Part shown: positions 9,617 to 19,496 of the stretch, piece by piece | Position numbering within the stretch: the first letter of the stretch is position 1 | How the letters are laid out: every line of letters starts with the position of its first letter | NCBI RefSeq assembly: GCF_023499215.1 | Contig: NZ_JAKHSK010000014.1 | Span: 60,621 to 124,620 of the forward strand | Direction of reading: 5' to 3' | DNA: 64,000 nt | Source of the DNA: Zunongwangia pacifica | Lineage (GTDB): Bacteria; Bacteroidota; Bacteroidia; Flavobacteriales; Flavobacteriaceae | The notes under the pieces: model-generated | What the model was told of the DNA's origin: nothing | Database searches by the model: none | The model's input: the letters and a program-made list of their open reading frames with translations, nothing else | Position numbers and translations under genes: made by a program

Positions 9617-9664
9617 AATGTAGGTTAAGATTAATGTTCTACATAGACTTAGGGCTGTATAAAT

Positions 9665-11455
9665 CTATTTATAATATGTCTTTTGTGCTATGTTTCTTAT
9701 CACAGCATCTAAATCCTCGGCGGAATTTAATATATTTTCTAATAAATCTTTAGTTTCTTTAGGATTATTTTCAGTATACTTTAATAATTCAACCAGTCCC
9801 ATAATTTTGGCTAAAGGTCCTCTTACCATGTGAGATTGCTCCCAGGCAATTTCTTCTAATTTCTGATTTCTGTTTTCTATTTGTTTAATATATTCCTTTT
9901 GCTGGGTAATATCCTGTTTAGAGCCTATTATTCGTTGTGCTTTGTTTTTTTTATCATAAAGTACATAATTTCGATCTAAAAAAGTTTTATAGCTTCCATC
10001 TGCACATAAAAATCTATATTCTAGCTGAAAAGATTTTCCTCCTTCCTTAAGTGTTTTTTCAACTTTTTTCTTAATACATTTTCTTTCGCTATCATGAATA
10101 TGTTGATACCACCATTTTTTAAAATCCTTTTTTTCTATTTTACCAGGGTCATAACCACATACTTTATAAAAACCTTTTGAAATTGTAACGGTATTGTCAT
10201 TTAGGTCTAAATCGGTTATAATATCACTTGTTGCCTCAGAAACTATTTCGTATCGCGATAAACTCTCAGACAAACGATTTCTCTGCTCCACCAAATCAGT
10301 TACATCCCTACTATTAATAACAATCCCTTTAATAGGTGCATAATCCATTAAGTTGGACAATTTCGTCTCCATATACCGCCAATATCCCATACCATCTTTA
10401 ACTCTATAAAAAGGAAGGCCTATTTTATTATTTTCAGTATGCTTTATTGATCTTACTATCGATTTTAAATATTTTTGATCTTCTGGATGTATACTATCAA
10501 AAAAGTTTTGCTGCTTTAGTTGTCTTGGTTTTAATCTTAAGATGTTTTCTACACTGGGACTTATATAATTATAATTAAAATCTGCATCTAAAATGGCTAT
10601 TAAATCTCCACCTTCCTGCACTAAAGATTTAAAGCGCTCTTCACTATCCTTTAAGGCTTGTCTTATCTTAAGATTCTCTGTTACATCTTCAGCAATAGTT
10701 AACCGGGCCTCTATATTATCGTAATTAATGGGAGAGCTATAAAAATTCACTTTAATCTCGGTACCATCTTTCTTAACGTAACACATGGTATCGTGCAAAA
10801 AATCATCGGCAAATTCTTTTATCAAAAATTTTATCCTTTCTTTTTCTTCCGGTGCCCATAAATCACTGGCTTTCATTTTTAGGAACTCTTGTTTACTATA
10901 TCCATAATGATCGATAGCCGCCTGATTTACGCTCAAATATTTTAAAGTATATCTATCTAACACCCACATAGGTAAGGGTGAAGATTGAAACAATGTCTTA
11001 TAATTATCCTCAGATTTACTTATTTGTTGTTTATATTCTTTACGTTTTATGGCAAAATAGATGCTTCGTTTTAAAGACGCGGGAGTAACTTCAGATACAT
11101 GAATGTAATCCTCGATCCCCAATCCAAAAGCATCGTAAGCGTGTTTCCTAATTTTACTATTGGATACAATTAATACGGCGAGATTTTTCTGTTCTGTAAT
11201 AAAATTTAAAATCTCTACGATATCATTTTCCTGATAACTTAGTTGTAGTACCAATATATCCACATCGCAATTTTCAAGAAGGATTCGCTTAAGGGAATTT
11301 AGACCACTGCATTGTGAAATATAATGATTTGGCTCTTGCCTTAAAGCACTTAGAATAGTTTCACTTTCTTTAATAAAGCCAAAAAGAAGAATATGTACGT
11401 TAAGCGATCTTTGCATAATTTTTAATAGAGAGTTAAAACCCTCTGTTATAAACAA
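9665..11455 (-). CDS. Multi-PAS sensor with HisKA-like helix but no ATPase domain
   Basis: A 596-residue protein. An N-terminal receiver-like segment (about 14-140) precedes three PAS/PAC units (about 145-270, 272-395 and 398-525; for example LFQSSPLPMWVLD and LVQEGGDLIAILD). It ends in a helical pair with the H-box WEQSHMVRGPLAKIMGL. The protein stops right after this dimerisation helix, and the N, G1 and G2 boxes of HATPase_c are absent. It may be a phosphotransfer/dimerisation partner of another kinase, or a truncated kinase. M14 is an alternative start. The response regulator follows in the same operon. Confidence 0.8.
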   Translation of the reverse strand: MFITEGFNSLLKIMQRSLNVHILLFGFIKESETILSALRQEPNHYISQCSGLNSLKRILLENCDVDILVLQLSYQENDIVEILNFITEQKNLAVLIVSNSKIRKHAYDAFGLGIEDYIHVSEVTPASLKRSIYFAIKRKEYKQQISKSEDNYKTLFQSSPLPMWVLDRYTLKYLSVNQAAIDHYGYSKQEFLKMKASDLWAPEEKERIKFLIKEFADDFLHDTMCYVKKDGTEIKVNFYSSPINYDNIEARLTIAEDVTENLKIRQALKDSEERFKSLVQEGGDLIAILDADFNYNYISPSVENILRLKPRQLKQQNFFDSIHPEDQKYLKSIVRSIKHTENNKIGLPFYRVKDGMGYWRYMETKLSNLMDYAPIKGIVINSRDVTDLVEQRNRLSESLSRYEIVSEATSDIITDLDLNDNTVTISKGFYKVCGYDPGKIEKKDFKKWWYQHIHDSERKCIKKKVEKTLKEGGKSFQLEYRFLCADGSYKTFLDRNYVLYDKKNKAQRIIGSKQDITQQKEYIKQIENRNQKLEEIAWEQSHMVRGPLAKIMGLVELLKYTENNPKETKDLLENILNSAEDLDAVIRNIAQKTYYK

Positions 11456-11622
11456 AAAATGATTAAGGGCATTTTAAATTTAAGATTTTAAAACCAAACT
11501 TAACAATTTAAGTATTTAATTTTAAAAAAATCGTTCAGCACCAGCGAATATTTAAACATAATAACTGATATTTTTTTGCCCTTTTAAGTAAAACATATTA
11601 CTTTTCGGCAAAAGTAAATCAG

Positions 11623-12354
11623 ATGTTTTCATTCTTCGCGAAGAAGTATTTTTTTGTAGACCTTTTAGAAGGATTTACCGATTTTCATAACCATATTTTA
11701 CCCGGTATCGATGATGGATCTCCCGATGTGGAAACCAGCCTTCAGCTTCTTAAAAAATTTGAAGAGTTTGGCGTCACCAGCTTTGTGCATACGCCCCACG
11801 TAATGAACGATTATTATCCAAACACTCCAGATACTATTAACGCGGCACTTAAGGAGTTAAAAGCCGCACAGCCAGAACACATTAAGAATTCGGCTGCTGC
11901 CGAGTATATGATGGATCAACCCCTCATGGATAAAATTGATGATGAAAAATTACTGAAAATCTCAGGGAATTTTAGTCTGGTAGAAATGTCTTTTTTACAA
12001 CCGCCAATTAACCTGAAAGAAATTATTTTTGCCCTCCAAAATAAGGGCCATGTCTTAATCTTAGCACATCCAGAACGTTATGGTTTTTTCCACGCTTCCG
12101 ATTTAAGAAAGTACAGCAGTTTAAAAACCCGCGGTTGTTATTTTCAGTTAAACATGCTATCCCTTAGTGAACACTACGGAAAAGGAATCCAGAAAATGGC
12201 CTTTAAATTACTCGAAAATCAAATGATCGATTATATAAGTAGTGATACACATCGTTTAGAACACCTTGAAAAATTACAAAATATCAAGTTGAAATCGAAA
12301 GAAATTGAAATGCTAAAACCTGTGATAGAAAATAGCAAATCGCTTTTTGCCTAA
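11623..12354 (+). CDS. CpsB/YwqE-type tyrosine-protein phosphatase (PHP family)
   Basis: A metal-dependent protein-tyrosine phosphatase that acts on the Wzc-type kinase controlling polysaccharide export. It has 243 residues. PHP metal-binding motifs are all present: FHNHILPGIDDG (H-x-H), FVHTPHV, ILAHPERY and SSDTHR. It is divergent from the PAS sensor and convergent with the CapD-like gene (4-bp overlap), at the edge of the polysaccharide cluster. No Wzc kinase lies in the window. Confidence 0.88.
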   Translation: MFSFFAKKYFFVDLLEGFTDFHNHILPGIDDGSPDVETSLQLLKKFEEFGVTSFVHTPHVMNDYYPNTPDTINAALKELKAAQPEHIKNSAAAEYMMDQPLMDKIDDEKLLKISGNFSLVEMSFLQPPINLKEIIFALQNKGHVLILAHPERYGFFHASDLRKYSSLKTRGCYFQLNMLSLSEHYGKGIQKMAFKLLENQMIDYISSDTHRLEHLEKLQNIKLKSKEIEMLKPVIENSKSLFA

Positions 12355-13670
12355 ACCTTATAGTTTTCAAAGATGCTTTTTTTATCCTGAAACAGCATTT
12401 TATCGCTAAGCAATAAGTTTAACTGCTCAGGAAAATCACCCTTAATTTCAGTATTTCTAACAATTAGAAATGCTTCGTTTTGTTCAACTGTCGTTTCATT
12501 TTCGGCAATTAATTGCTCCTGCTCTTTCTCGCCCTGCTTTAAATTACTCTCCATAATTTCGCCAGATCGTTGATATAAAAACAAATTAGCCATTGTTTTT
12601 AACGCGACTGGATAGGTATTAAGAATCGTAAAAACACAACCAGATTTTTTACTTTCCAAAATAAAATCGGTAAGACTAAAAACTTCCTGAAGTGTAAAAA
12701 AGTAACGATACGCTTGGGGATTGTTTACGCGTATAAGCTTTTTCCAAACCAGTTGTTTTTCCCAAACCGGCAATACCGACCCTGTACTTCCTAAAACGTT
12801 CCCAAACCGAATGGTTTTAAAACGGGTCTCATCACAAACCTGCGAAAACCATAAACACAGTTTTTCTGCCCAAAGTTTACTCGTTCCCATAATCGATTTT
12901 GGATTCACCGCTTTATCTGTCGACAATAAAATACATTGCTCTGCTTTGTAGGTTTCAGCCAAATAAAAGACAATATATGTTCCTGCTATATTGTTTTTTA
13001 TCACCTCTTCCAACTCATTTTCCAACAAAACAACATGCTTATATGCCGCGGCATGGATCACGATGTCTGGCTTAAATTCTTCAAAAATTGATGTCATTCG
13101 TTGTCGGTTGGTAATATCTGCAAGCAACCCTCGAATCTTCGCGTTGGGATATAAAAACCCTATTTCTTCTTCCAGATAAAATAAAGCCGACTCACTTTGA
13201 TCTACAATAATGATTTCTGAAAAAGAGTTTGAATAATATTTTACCAAAGCCGAACCTATAAAACCAGCCCCGCCGGTAATCAATAACTTTTTATGTTGCT
13301 GCGTAAGTTTACTGGGGGCTACGTTATCAATTTTATATAAATCCTGAAGCTGAAATTGTTTAAAATTGAAGGTATTTTTTTTCCAATCCTGAAGCGGAAT
13401 CGTAAAAACTTCAGCTTTTGCATTAATAGCTGTATCCAAAAACGCTGCTTTAATCCCAAAATCGGTTTTATGCTTTTCTTCGATGTAAATTACGGTGCAT
13501 TGGTCTTCTTGAATATCTAAATGTTCGATTTCGTTAGTATGAAGACGTTTTTCATCCAAAATCAACAGCTTAGCTTTAGGCCAGTTTTCCTTAGCAAAAT
13601 TAGAAACTTGTAAAAGCATAGAAGCTTCACCAAACAAAATAATCTGTGTTTTAAAATCTGGTTTAGCCAT
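12351..13670 (-). CDS. CapD/FlaA1-like nucleotide-sugar 4,6-dehydratase, truncated form
   Basis: A 439-residue SDR enzyme. The Rossmann motif is TGGAGFIGSALV (about residues 152-163). The active-site region AAYKHVVLLE and STDKAVNPKSIMGTSK match UDP-GlcNAc 4,6-dehydratases of the CapD/FlaA1 kind. The four N-terminal membrane helices of full-length CapD are missing, and only part of the soluble domain precedes the catalytic domain. The C-terminal family motif DMGEPVKI is replaced by NTYPVALKTM, so it is a divergent member. It overlaps the aminotransferase gene by 8 bp, and together they would make a 4-amino-4,6-dideoxy sugar. Confidence 0.78.
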   Translation of the reverse strand: MAKPDFKTQIILFGEASMLLQVSNFAKENWPKAKLLILDEKRLHTNEIEHLDIQEDQCTVIYIEEKHKTDFGIKAAFLDTAINAKAEVFTIPLQDWKKNTFNFKQFQLQDLYKIDNVAPSKLTQQHKKLLITGGAGFIGSALVKYYSNSFSEIIIVDQSESALFYLEEEIGFLYPNAKIRGLLADITNRQRMTSIFEEFKPDIVIHAAAYKHVVLLENELEEVIKNNIAGTYIVFYLAETYKAEQCILLSTDKAVNPKSIMGTSKLWAEKLCLWFSQVCDETRFKTIRFGNVLGSTGSVLPVWEKQLVWKKLIRVNNPQAYRYFFTLQEVFSLTDFILESKKSGCVFTILNTYPVALKTMANLFLYQRSGEIMESNLKQGEKEQEQLIAENETTVEQNEAFLIVRNTEIKGDFPEQLNLLLSDKMLFQDKKSIFENYKV

Positions 13671-14802
13671 GTTTTAAGATGTTTAGAATTTCAGTTTTTA
13701 TAAAATCGAGTTCTGTAGTTGTCATTGCTGTTCCCGATGGTAAACATAAGCCATTTTCAAAAATTTCTTCAGCAACACCATTTCCGTAAAAATCAAATTC
13801 GGCAAAAATAGGTTGTGTATGCAATGGTTTCCAAATACGCCGACTTTCGATAGTTCTTTCAGCTAATTTGTTCATTAATTCTAAAGGTGAAATTTGCGCT
13901 TTTTCAGGATCAATTTCTAAAATACTTAACCAGTGATTGCTTTTATATTCCGAAGAAAATTCATTAAAAATTCCACAACCTTCTATGTCATTTAAAAATG
14001 ATGCATAAAATTGCTGAATTTCGCGTTTCTTTTGCACACGTTCCTCTAAAACATCGATTTGTGAAAGTCCGATTGCCGCCAAAACATTGCTCATTCGGTA
14101 ATTATAGCCGATTTCTTTATGCAGATAAAAATCTTCGTTTTCTTTAGACTGCGTAGCCCAGAAAATAGCTTTGTTTTTCTTAATTTGATCCTGGCAAACT
14201 AAAGCGCCGCCGGCCGAGGTGGTAATAATTTTATTTCCATTAAAAGAAAACACCGCCAAATCGCCAAAACTACCACACGGCCTATTTTTATACCTGCTTC
14301 CCAAAGCTTCCGCCGCGTCTTCTATAATTGGGATTTCATATTCAGCCGAAATTCGATGAATTTCGTCCACTTTATAAGGCATTCCGTAGATATGGACCAC
14401 AATGATCGCTTTAGGTTTCTTTCCCTTTTTAATTTGGGATTTAATGGCTTCTTCCAAAAAATAAGGCGATAAATTATAGGTTTCCTTTTCGCTATCTACA
14501 AAAATGGGACATGCACCTTCATACAACACCGGATTTACGGAAGCCGCAAAGCTCAGGCTTTGGCAAATCACCACATCATCTTTACCAATATTAAATAATT
14601 TTAAAGCTAAATGTAAGGCTGAAGTTCCCGAATTAAGGGCTACGACGTGATGATCCTTACTTTCTAAACATGAAGAAATTTTAGCTTCAAATTCACTAAT
14701 CTGAGGCCCCACGGGTGCCACCCAGTTTTCCTGAAATACCTGCTGTATTTTTTGCAGTTCGTTACCACTTAAATGCGGCGGTGAAAGCCAGATTTTCTTC
14801 AT
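13663..14802 (-). CDS. DegT/DnrJ/EryC1/StrS-family sugar aminotransferase
   Basis: A PLP-dependent aminotransferase of 379 residues, probably PglE/PseC-like, acting on the 4-keto product of the neighbouring dehydratase. The PLP lysine is in FSFNGNKIITTSAGG, the cofactor pocket in VALNSGTSALHLAL, and the Asp contact in PIIEDAAEALG. N-terminus KIWLSPPHLSGNE and C-terminus LCLPSGTAM are typical of the PglE group. It is co-transcribed with the sugar transferase upstream and the dehydratase downstream. Confidence 0.88.
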   Translation of the reverse strand: MKKIWLSPPHLSGNELQKIQQVFQENWVAPVGPQISEFEAKISSCLESKDHHVVALNSGTSALHLALKLFNIGKDDVVICQSLSFAASVNPVLYEGACPIFVDSEKETYNLSPYFLEEAIKSQIKKGKKPKAIIVVHIYGMPYKVDEIHRISAEYEIPIIEDAAEALGSRYKNRPCGSFGDLAVFSFNGNKIITTSAGGALVCQDQIKKNKAIFWATQSKENEDFYLHKEIGYNYRMSNVLAAIGLSQIDVLEERVQKKREIQQFYASFLNDIEGCGIFNEFSSEYKSNHWLSILEIDPEKAQISPLELMNKLAERTIESRRIWKPLHTQPIFAEFDFYGNGVAEEIFENGLCLPSGTAMTTTELDFIKTEILNILKHG

Positions 14803-14829
14803 TAATAAATGAATTTTAGGAAATATAGG

Positions 14830-15426
14830 TTATTCTGCTTTCTTTTTAGGAATTACATGTTCAAAATTTACTGCATCGTAACCATTGGCACTGTAAATGG
14901 TCTTCAATAAAATTTTAAGATCCATCCAAAAACTTTGATGCTCGATATAATAATTATCAAGACGGTATTTCTCTGGCCATTTTAGCGAATTTCTACCGGT
15001 TATTTGTGCCAGCCCTGTAATTCCCGGCAGCACACGATGCCGGTCTCGCTGTAACTTATCGTCAAGATTAATATAATATACCGGCAAAGGTCGCGGGCCT
15101 ATAAAACTCATTTCAAATTTTAGAATATTAATAAGTTGCGGGATTTCATCTAAACCCGATTGTCTTAAAAATCGGCCTAACCTGGTAACGCGAAGTTCTT
15201 CCGGTAAAAGTTTCCCTTCAGAATCCTTCTTATCATTCATCGTTTTAAACTTGTAAATTCTAAAACTTTGGGTATGCTTCCCTACCCGATCCTGAATAAA
15301 AAAGGGATGAAACCTATCGAAAATAGGGATAAATAAAATGATGAGTACAAAAAATGGCAGAAAAAGGACTAGCGTAAACAGCGCAAAAATAAAGTCGAAT
15401 ACACTTTTTACGTATTTACGATACAT
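14830..15426 (-). CDS. Priming glycosyl-1-phosphate transferase (PglC-like)
   Basis: Transfers a sugar-1-phosphate from UDP-sugar to undecaprenyl phosphate and so starts the oligosaccharide unit. The 198 residues represent the minimal monotopic PGT domain: an N-terminal membrane hairpin (VFDFIFALFTLVLFLPFFVL), then FKTMND, the catalytic Asp-Glu dyad in SGLDEIPQLINIL, and FIGPRPLP. The proposed acceptor lipid is inferred from the family. It lies between the aminotransferase and the UDP-sugar dehydrogenase. Confidence 0.88.
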   Translation of the reverse strand: MYRKYVKSVFDFIFALFTLVLFLPFFVLIILFIPIFDRFHPFFIQDRVGKHTQSFRIYKFKTMNDKKDSEGKLLPEELRVTRLGRFLRQSGLDEIPQLINILKFEMSFIGPRPLPVYYINLDDKLQRDRHRVLPGITGLAQITGRNSLKWPEKYRLDNYYIEHQSFWMDLKILLKTIYSANGYDAVNFEHVIPKKKAE

Positions 15427-15479
15427 ATTAAACTAGCTTTAAAAATTACAGCAAACTAAACCTGAAATTGGATAAAAAA

Positions 15480-16760
15480 TTACAGTTTTTTATCGGCTTT
15501 TTCACCTAAAACACCCTTAACATCATAAATTACCGCGTTTTTGGTTTTCAATTCTTCCAAATCCATTTCTAGAAATTCCTGATGGGCGACAGCTAAAATT
15601 ACAGCATCGTATTTAGCATTGGGTTTTTTGTTTAAGGTTTTTACACCATACTCATGCAGCACTTCTTCGGGATTTGCTAAAGGATCATACACCGAAATAT
15701 TTACCCCATAATCTTTCAAATTGCGATAAACGTCGATAACCCGGGTATTACGAACGTCTGGACAATTTTCCTTAAAGGTAAATCCTAAAATAAGAATATT
15801 AGACTCTTTAACCTTAAGATCTTTTTTCAGCATCAGCTTTACCAGTTCGGCAGCGACATATTGTCCCATACTATCGTTCATACGTCTTCCGGCAAGGATA
15901 ATTTCAGGATGATAGCCTACCGCCTGGGCTTTTTGAGCCAGATAATAAGGATCTACACCAATACAATGCCCACCAACAAGTCCTGGAGTAAACGGAATAA
16001 AATTCCATTTTGTACCGGCAGCTTGCAGCACCGATTTAGTATCGATCTCTAAAATATTAAAGATTTTTGCCAATTCGTTTACAAAAGCGATATTGATATC
16101 ACGTTGCGAATTTTCAATCACTTTAGCCGCTTCGGCTACTTTTATTGAAGGTGCCAAATGGGTTCCCGCGGTAATTACCGAGGCGTAAATAGCATTGATT
16201 TCTTCAGCAATTTCTTTGGTAGAACCTGAAGTGACCTTTAAAATTTTATCGACTGTATGTTTTTTATCACCGGGATTTATACGTTCTGGAGAATAGCCTA
16301 CAAAAAAGTGTTTATTAAATTTTAACTTGCTGAACTTCTCTAATACCGGCACACATTCTTCTTCAGTAGCTCCAGGAAAAACAGTACTTTCATAAACCAC
16401 GATATCTCCATTTCTCAACACTTTCCCTACGGTTTCACTACTTTTATAAAGCGGGGTAAGATCTGGTTTGTTGTTTTTATCTACCGGAGTGGGAACAGTA
16501 ATGACATAAAAATTACAGTCTTCTATATCTTCAGAATTTGACGTACAGAATAAACCAATTTCTTCAGAATTAGTTTCTTTTAAAACTGCTTTTAAATCTT
16601 TATTTTCAACTTCTAAAGTCTTGTCTTTTCCCTGCTGTAATTCGCTAATTCGAGTGTCATTAATATCGAATCCAACAACGGTATACTTCGTGGCAAAAAG
16701 ACGCGCCAAAGGTAAACCTACATATCCAAGACCTATAACTGCTATTTTCTTTTGTGTCAT
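15480..16760 (-). CDS. UDP-N-acetyl-hexosamine 6-dehydrogenase (TviB/WbpA family)
   Basis: Oxidises C6 of a UDP-HexNAc to the uronic acid with NAD. It has 426 residues. The NAD site is [16 protein letters not shown]. The catalytic cysteine is in [14 protein letters not shown], and the C-terminal UDP-binding domain contains [14 protein letters not shown]. Its closest functional group is probably the TviB-type, since it lies one base from the epimerase start, and TviB/TviC pairs make GalNAcA from UDP-GlcNAc. That pairing is an inference. Confidence 0.9.
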   Translation of the reverse strand: MTQKKIAVIGLGYVGLPLARLFATKYTVVGFDINDTRISELQQGKDKTLEVENKDLKAVLKETNSEEIGLFCTSNSEDIEDCNFYVITVPTPVDKNNKPDLTPLYKSSETVGKVLRNGDIVVYESTVFPGATEEECVPVLEKFSKLKFNKHFFVGYSPERINPGDKKHTVDKILKVTSGSTKEIAEEINAIYASVITAGTHLAPSIKVAEAAKVIENSQRDINIAFVNELAKIFNILEIDTKSVLQAAGTKWNFIPFTPGLVGGHCIGVDPYYLAQKAQAVGYHPEIILAGRRMNDSMGQYVAAELVKLMLKKDLKVKESNILILGFTFKENCPDVRNTRVIDVYRNLKDYGVNISVYDPLANPEEVLHEYGVKTLNKKPNAKYDAVILAVAHQEFLEMDLEELKTKNAVIYDVKGVLGEKADKKL

Positions 16761-17762
16761 TTACTTTAAATTATTCCAATACCAGGAAACGGCTTCAGCT
16801 AAACCTTCGGTAACCGAGAATTCTGGCTGATATCCAAGTAATTTCTTAGCTTTTTCGATCGATGCCTGCGAATGTGGTACATCGCCCTGGCGCTCGGGAC
16901 CGTATTTCGCTGAAATTCCTGAAATTTCAGGATCAAATTTAGATAATTCTGACTTTAATATTTCAACAAGTTGATTCAGATTTGTTCTTCCGCCATAGGC
17001 CACATTATATACCTGATTCACAGCTTCCGGATGATCGGTAAGCATTGCCAGTAAATTCATCTGGATCACATTGTCGATATAGGTAAAATCTCGCGAAAAG
17101 CTCCCATCACCATTAATCAAAGGCGATTGATGATCCATTAGTTTTTTCACAAATTTTGGGATTACCGCTGCATAAGCTCCATTTGGATCCTGATGTCTCC
17201 CAAATACATTAAAATAACGCAAACCAATACTGTCTAAGTCATAAGTTTTCTGAAAAACATCGGCGTACAATTCGTTTACATATTTTGTGATTGCGTATGG
17301 AGACAAGGGGTTCCCAATATTATCTTCGATTTTTGGCAAAGCTGAGGCATCACCATAAGTTGAAGAACTTGCCGCATAAATAAATCTTTTTACCTTGTTT
17401 TCTTTAGCGGCAACCAACATATTTAAAAATCCACTTATATTCACATTATTCGTGGTTTGTGGATCTTTAATTGAACGGGGAACCGATCCTAATGCCGCCT
17501 GATGCAAAATATAGTCGACATTTTTACAAGCATTTAAACACGCCTTGGCATCACAAATATCGGCTTCTAGTAAAGTGAAATTGGGATGAGCTTTAAATGC
17601 GTTAAGATTTGCTCTTTTTCCGGTAGAAAAATTGTCGAGGCAAATCACTTTTACATTAAGATCTATAAGAGTTTGGCAAAGATTAGAACCAATAAAACCG
17701 GCGCCACCAGTAACAAGTACCGTACTGGTGGTTAATTTTGCCTGTTTATTTGTGTCTATCAA
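16761..17762 (-). CDS. UDP-GlcNAc(A) 4-epimerase (TviC/WbpP family)
   Basis: An extended SDR epimerase of 333 residues. The NAD motif is TGGAGFIGSNLCQTL, the catalytic triad region ASSSTYGD and the Y-x-x-x-K motif is SPYAITKYVNELYA. The C-terminus (QGDVPHSQASIEKAKKLLG) matches WbpP/TviC enzymes, which epimerise UDP-GlcNAc or its uronic acid. The stop is adjacent to the start of the UDP-sugar dehydrogenase, so the two are one unit. Confidence 0.88.
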   Translation of the reverse strand: MIDTNKQAKLTTSTVLVTGGAGFIGSNLCQTLIDLNVKVICLDNFSTGKRANLNAFKAHPNFTLLEADICDAKACLNACKNVDYILHQAALGSVPRSIKDPQTTNNVNISGFLNMLVAAKENKVKRFIYAASSSTYGDASALPKIEDNIGNPLSPYAITKYVNELYADVFQKTYDLDSIGLRYFNVFGRHQDPNGAYAAVIPKFVKKLMDHQSPLINGDGSFSRDFTYIDNVIQMNLLAMLTDHPEAVNQVYNVAYGGRTNLNQLVEILKSELSKFDPEISGISAKYGPERQGDVPHSQASIEKAKKLLGYQPEFSVTEGLAEAVSWYWNNLK

Positions 17763-17773
17763 AATATTGATAA

Positions 17774-18793
17774 TTAATGTTCAGAATCGAACGTAGTCGA
17801 TTCTAAATTTACCAATTTAGTTTTGATAATTTTTTCTGTAGTTTTATTTAATTCGGCTTCTCCTTTTAATCGTCTTCCAAGAAGCTTCATCGCTCCTTTT
17901 CCAATTTTACGAGGATTTTGCTCTATATAACTAATTGATGGGGTTAAATAAGACGTAATTTCTTCATTTAAGAAACCAACAACCTTTAAATCTTCGGGAA
18001 TACGAATATTATGTTCGTAAGCATAGCGGTACACTCTCATTGTACTTTCAGTATCACAACAAAGCACTGCTTCTACCTTATCATCGATTAAAATCTCGTG
18101 AATTTTTTCTTCCAGAAACTCCCGTCTTGTTGAAGCTGCAATATGCTCTTTCATACTGGGCAATAAAGCTTCCTGATATCCTCTAATCCTTTCCTTACCA
18201 TTAACCAGGTGAAGAATGGTTGAAACCACACCAATTTTCTTGATTCCCTTTTTGATGAGTTTTGTGGTTACCTTTTTAAAACTTTCCGCATCATCTACAC
18301 CTACTTTATCTACAGGCATATCATAATTAATACGGTCGTAAAGCACCACTGGGATATCATAATCGATTAAATTATAAATATGTTCGAATGAACGCTTACG
18401 TTGTGTTTCTTCGGCAATAGAAAGTAAAACACCATCCACAAAACCAGAGGTTAAATGATCTATAATCTGAACTTCACGATCGTAAGATTCGTTAGATATA
18501 TAGGTGATTACCTGTAAGCCTTCTTCCTGTGCCCTTGCTTCTATCCCCGATAGGACTTTAGCAAAAAAGACATTGGCAATGTTAGGAATAATCACACCAA
18601 TGGTCCCACTCCTGCTGCTTTTTAAATTAACAGCTACCGGATTAGGACGATAATTATGTAGTGCGGCCAGTTCTTTCACACGCTCCACTGTTTTCTGACT
18701 AATTTCCGGGCTGTCGTTTAAGGCTTTAGAAACAGTAGAAACTGAAACGTTAAGCAATTTAGAAAGCTCTTTTAAGGTGATTTTATTTTTCAT
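17774..18793 (-). CDS. LacI-family transcriptional regulator
   Basis: A 339-residue repressor. The N-terminal helix-turn-helix TLKELSKLLNVSVSTVSKAL and hinge YRPNPVAVNLKS are followed by a periplasmic-binding-protein-like ligand domain (GVIIPNIANVFFAKVL). It lies 11 bp upstream of the epimerase on the same strand, at the head of the polysaccharide genes, so it may autoregulate and control that operon. The effector is unknown. It is divergent from the DUF393 gene, with 105 bp for both promoters. Confidence 0.88.
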   Translation of the reverse strand: MKNKITLKELSKLLNVSVSTVSKALNDSPEISQKTVERVKELAALHNYRPNPVAVNLKSSRSGTIGVIIPNIANVFFAKVLSGIEARAQEEGLQVITYISNESYDREVQIIDHLTSGFVDGVLLSIAEETQRKRSFEHIYNLIDYDIPVVLYDRINYDMPVDKVGVDDAESFKKVTTKLIKKGIKKIGVVSTILHLVNGKERIRGYQEALLPSMKEHIAASTRREFLEEKIHEILIDDKVEAVLCCDTESTMRVYRYAYEHNIRIPEDLKVVGFLNEEITSYLTPSISYIEQNPRKIGKGAMKLLGRRLKGEAELNKTTEKIIKTKLVNLESTTFDSEH

Positions 18794-18898
18794 ACCTTCA
18801 ACCTAAAGTTTAAATGTGGTTTTTACCCCAAAGAAAAGCATTTTTGACGTTGCTAAAAAATAAATTCGACGAATATGTGACCGGGCAATCTTATTTTC

Positions 18899-19375
18899 AT
18901 GTTTACAAAGATAGAACTTACAACACATAACCCCAACACCCCTGTCTTGGTATGGGACGGTCACTGTGGATTTTGCAAATTCTGGAAAACAAGATGGAAA
19001 AAAAGAACAGGGAATAAGATTAAATATATTACGCTACAAAAACATGCCCTTGATTTTCCTGATATTCCCGAAAAAGAATTCAAAAAAGCCAGCCGACTTA
19101 TTACGAAAGACGGAAGAGTTTTTTCCGGTCCAGACTCTGCTTATAAAGCTATGTGGTTTGCAGGCAATAAAAAATGGCATAACTGGTATCATAAATACGC
19201 ATTGTTTCAGCAAATAAGCGATCATGCTTATAATCATATCGCCAAAAACAGACGTTTTTATTATAAGCTCACTATCCGATTATTGGGCAATGATCCAAAT
19301 CATTTTAGACCATACTGGTTATTTTATGTCCTCTTTATAATAGCTATTATCTATCTTCTTTATGAAATTCTTTAA
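18899..19375 (+). CDS. DUF393 (DCC family) thiol-disulfide oxidoreductase-like protein
   Basis: A 158-residue member of the DCC family, named for its DxxCxxC motif: here VWDGHCGFCKFW near residues 19-30. A C-terminal hydrophobic helix (YWLFYVLFIIAIIYLLYEIL) anchors it in the membrane. DUF393 proteins are thought to be thioredoxin-like oxidoreductases, but the substrate is unknown. Its last codons overlap the start of a 44-residue membrane protein. Confidence 0.8.
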   Translation: MFTKIELTTHNPNTPVLVWDGHCGFCKFWKTRWKKRTGNKIKYITLQKHALDFPDIPEKEFKKASRLITKDGRVFSGPDSAYKAMWFAGNKKWHNWYHKYALFQQISDHAYNHIAKNRRFYYKLTIRLLGNDPNHFRPYWLFYVLFIIAIIYLLYEIL

Positions 19376-19496
19376 TTCTTACTGGTTTTATATTATCGCT
19401 GCCATAATTACCATTATTGGCCTGGTAACCGGTTGGTACTTTTTCTTTTTACTGGTCTTACCCATAGGGCTTTTCAGCAGGAAAAAAGATCATTAA
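19362..19496 (+). CDS. Small single/double-pass membrane protein
   Basis: A 44-codon ORF, too short for routine calling, that starts 14 bp inside the end of the DUF393 gene in another frame. It begins MKFFNSYWFYIIAAII and ends in the basic tail FSRKKDH. The centre (TIIGLVTGWYFFFLLVLPIGL) is one long hydrophobic segment or a hairpin. Overlap and composition suggest translational coupling with DUF393. No function is known. Confidence 0.6.
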   Translation: MKFFNSYWFYIIAAIITIIGLVTGWYFFFLLVLPIGLFSRKKDH

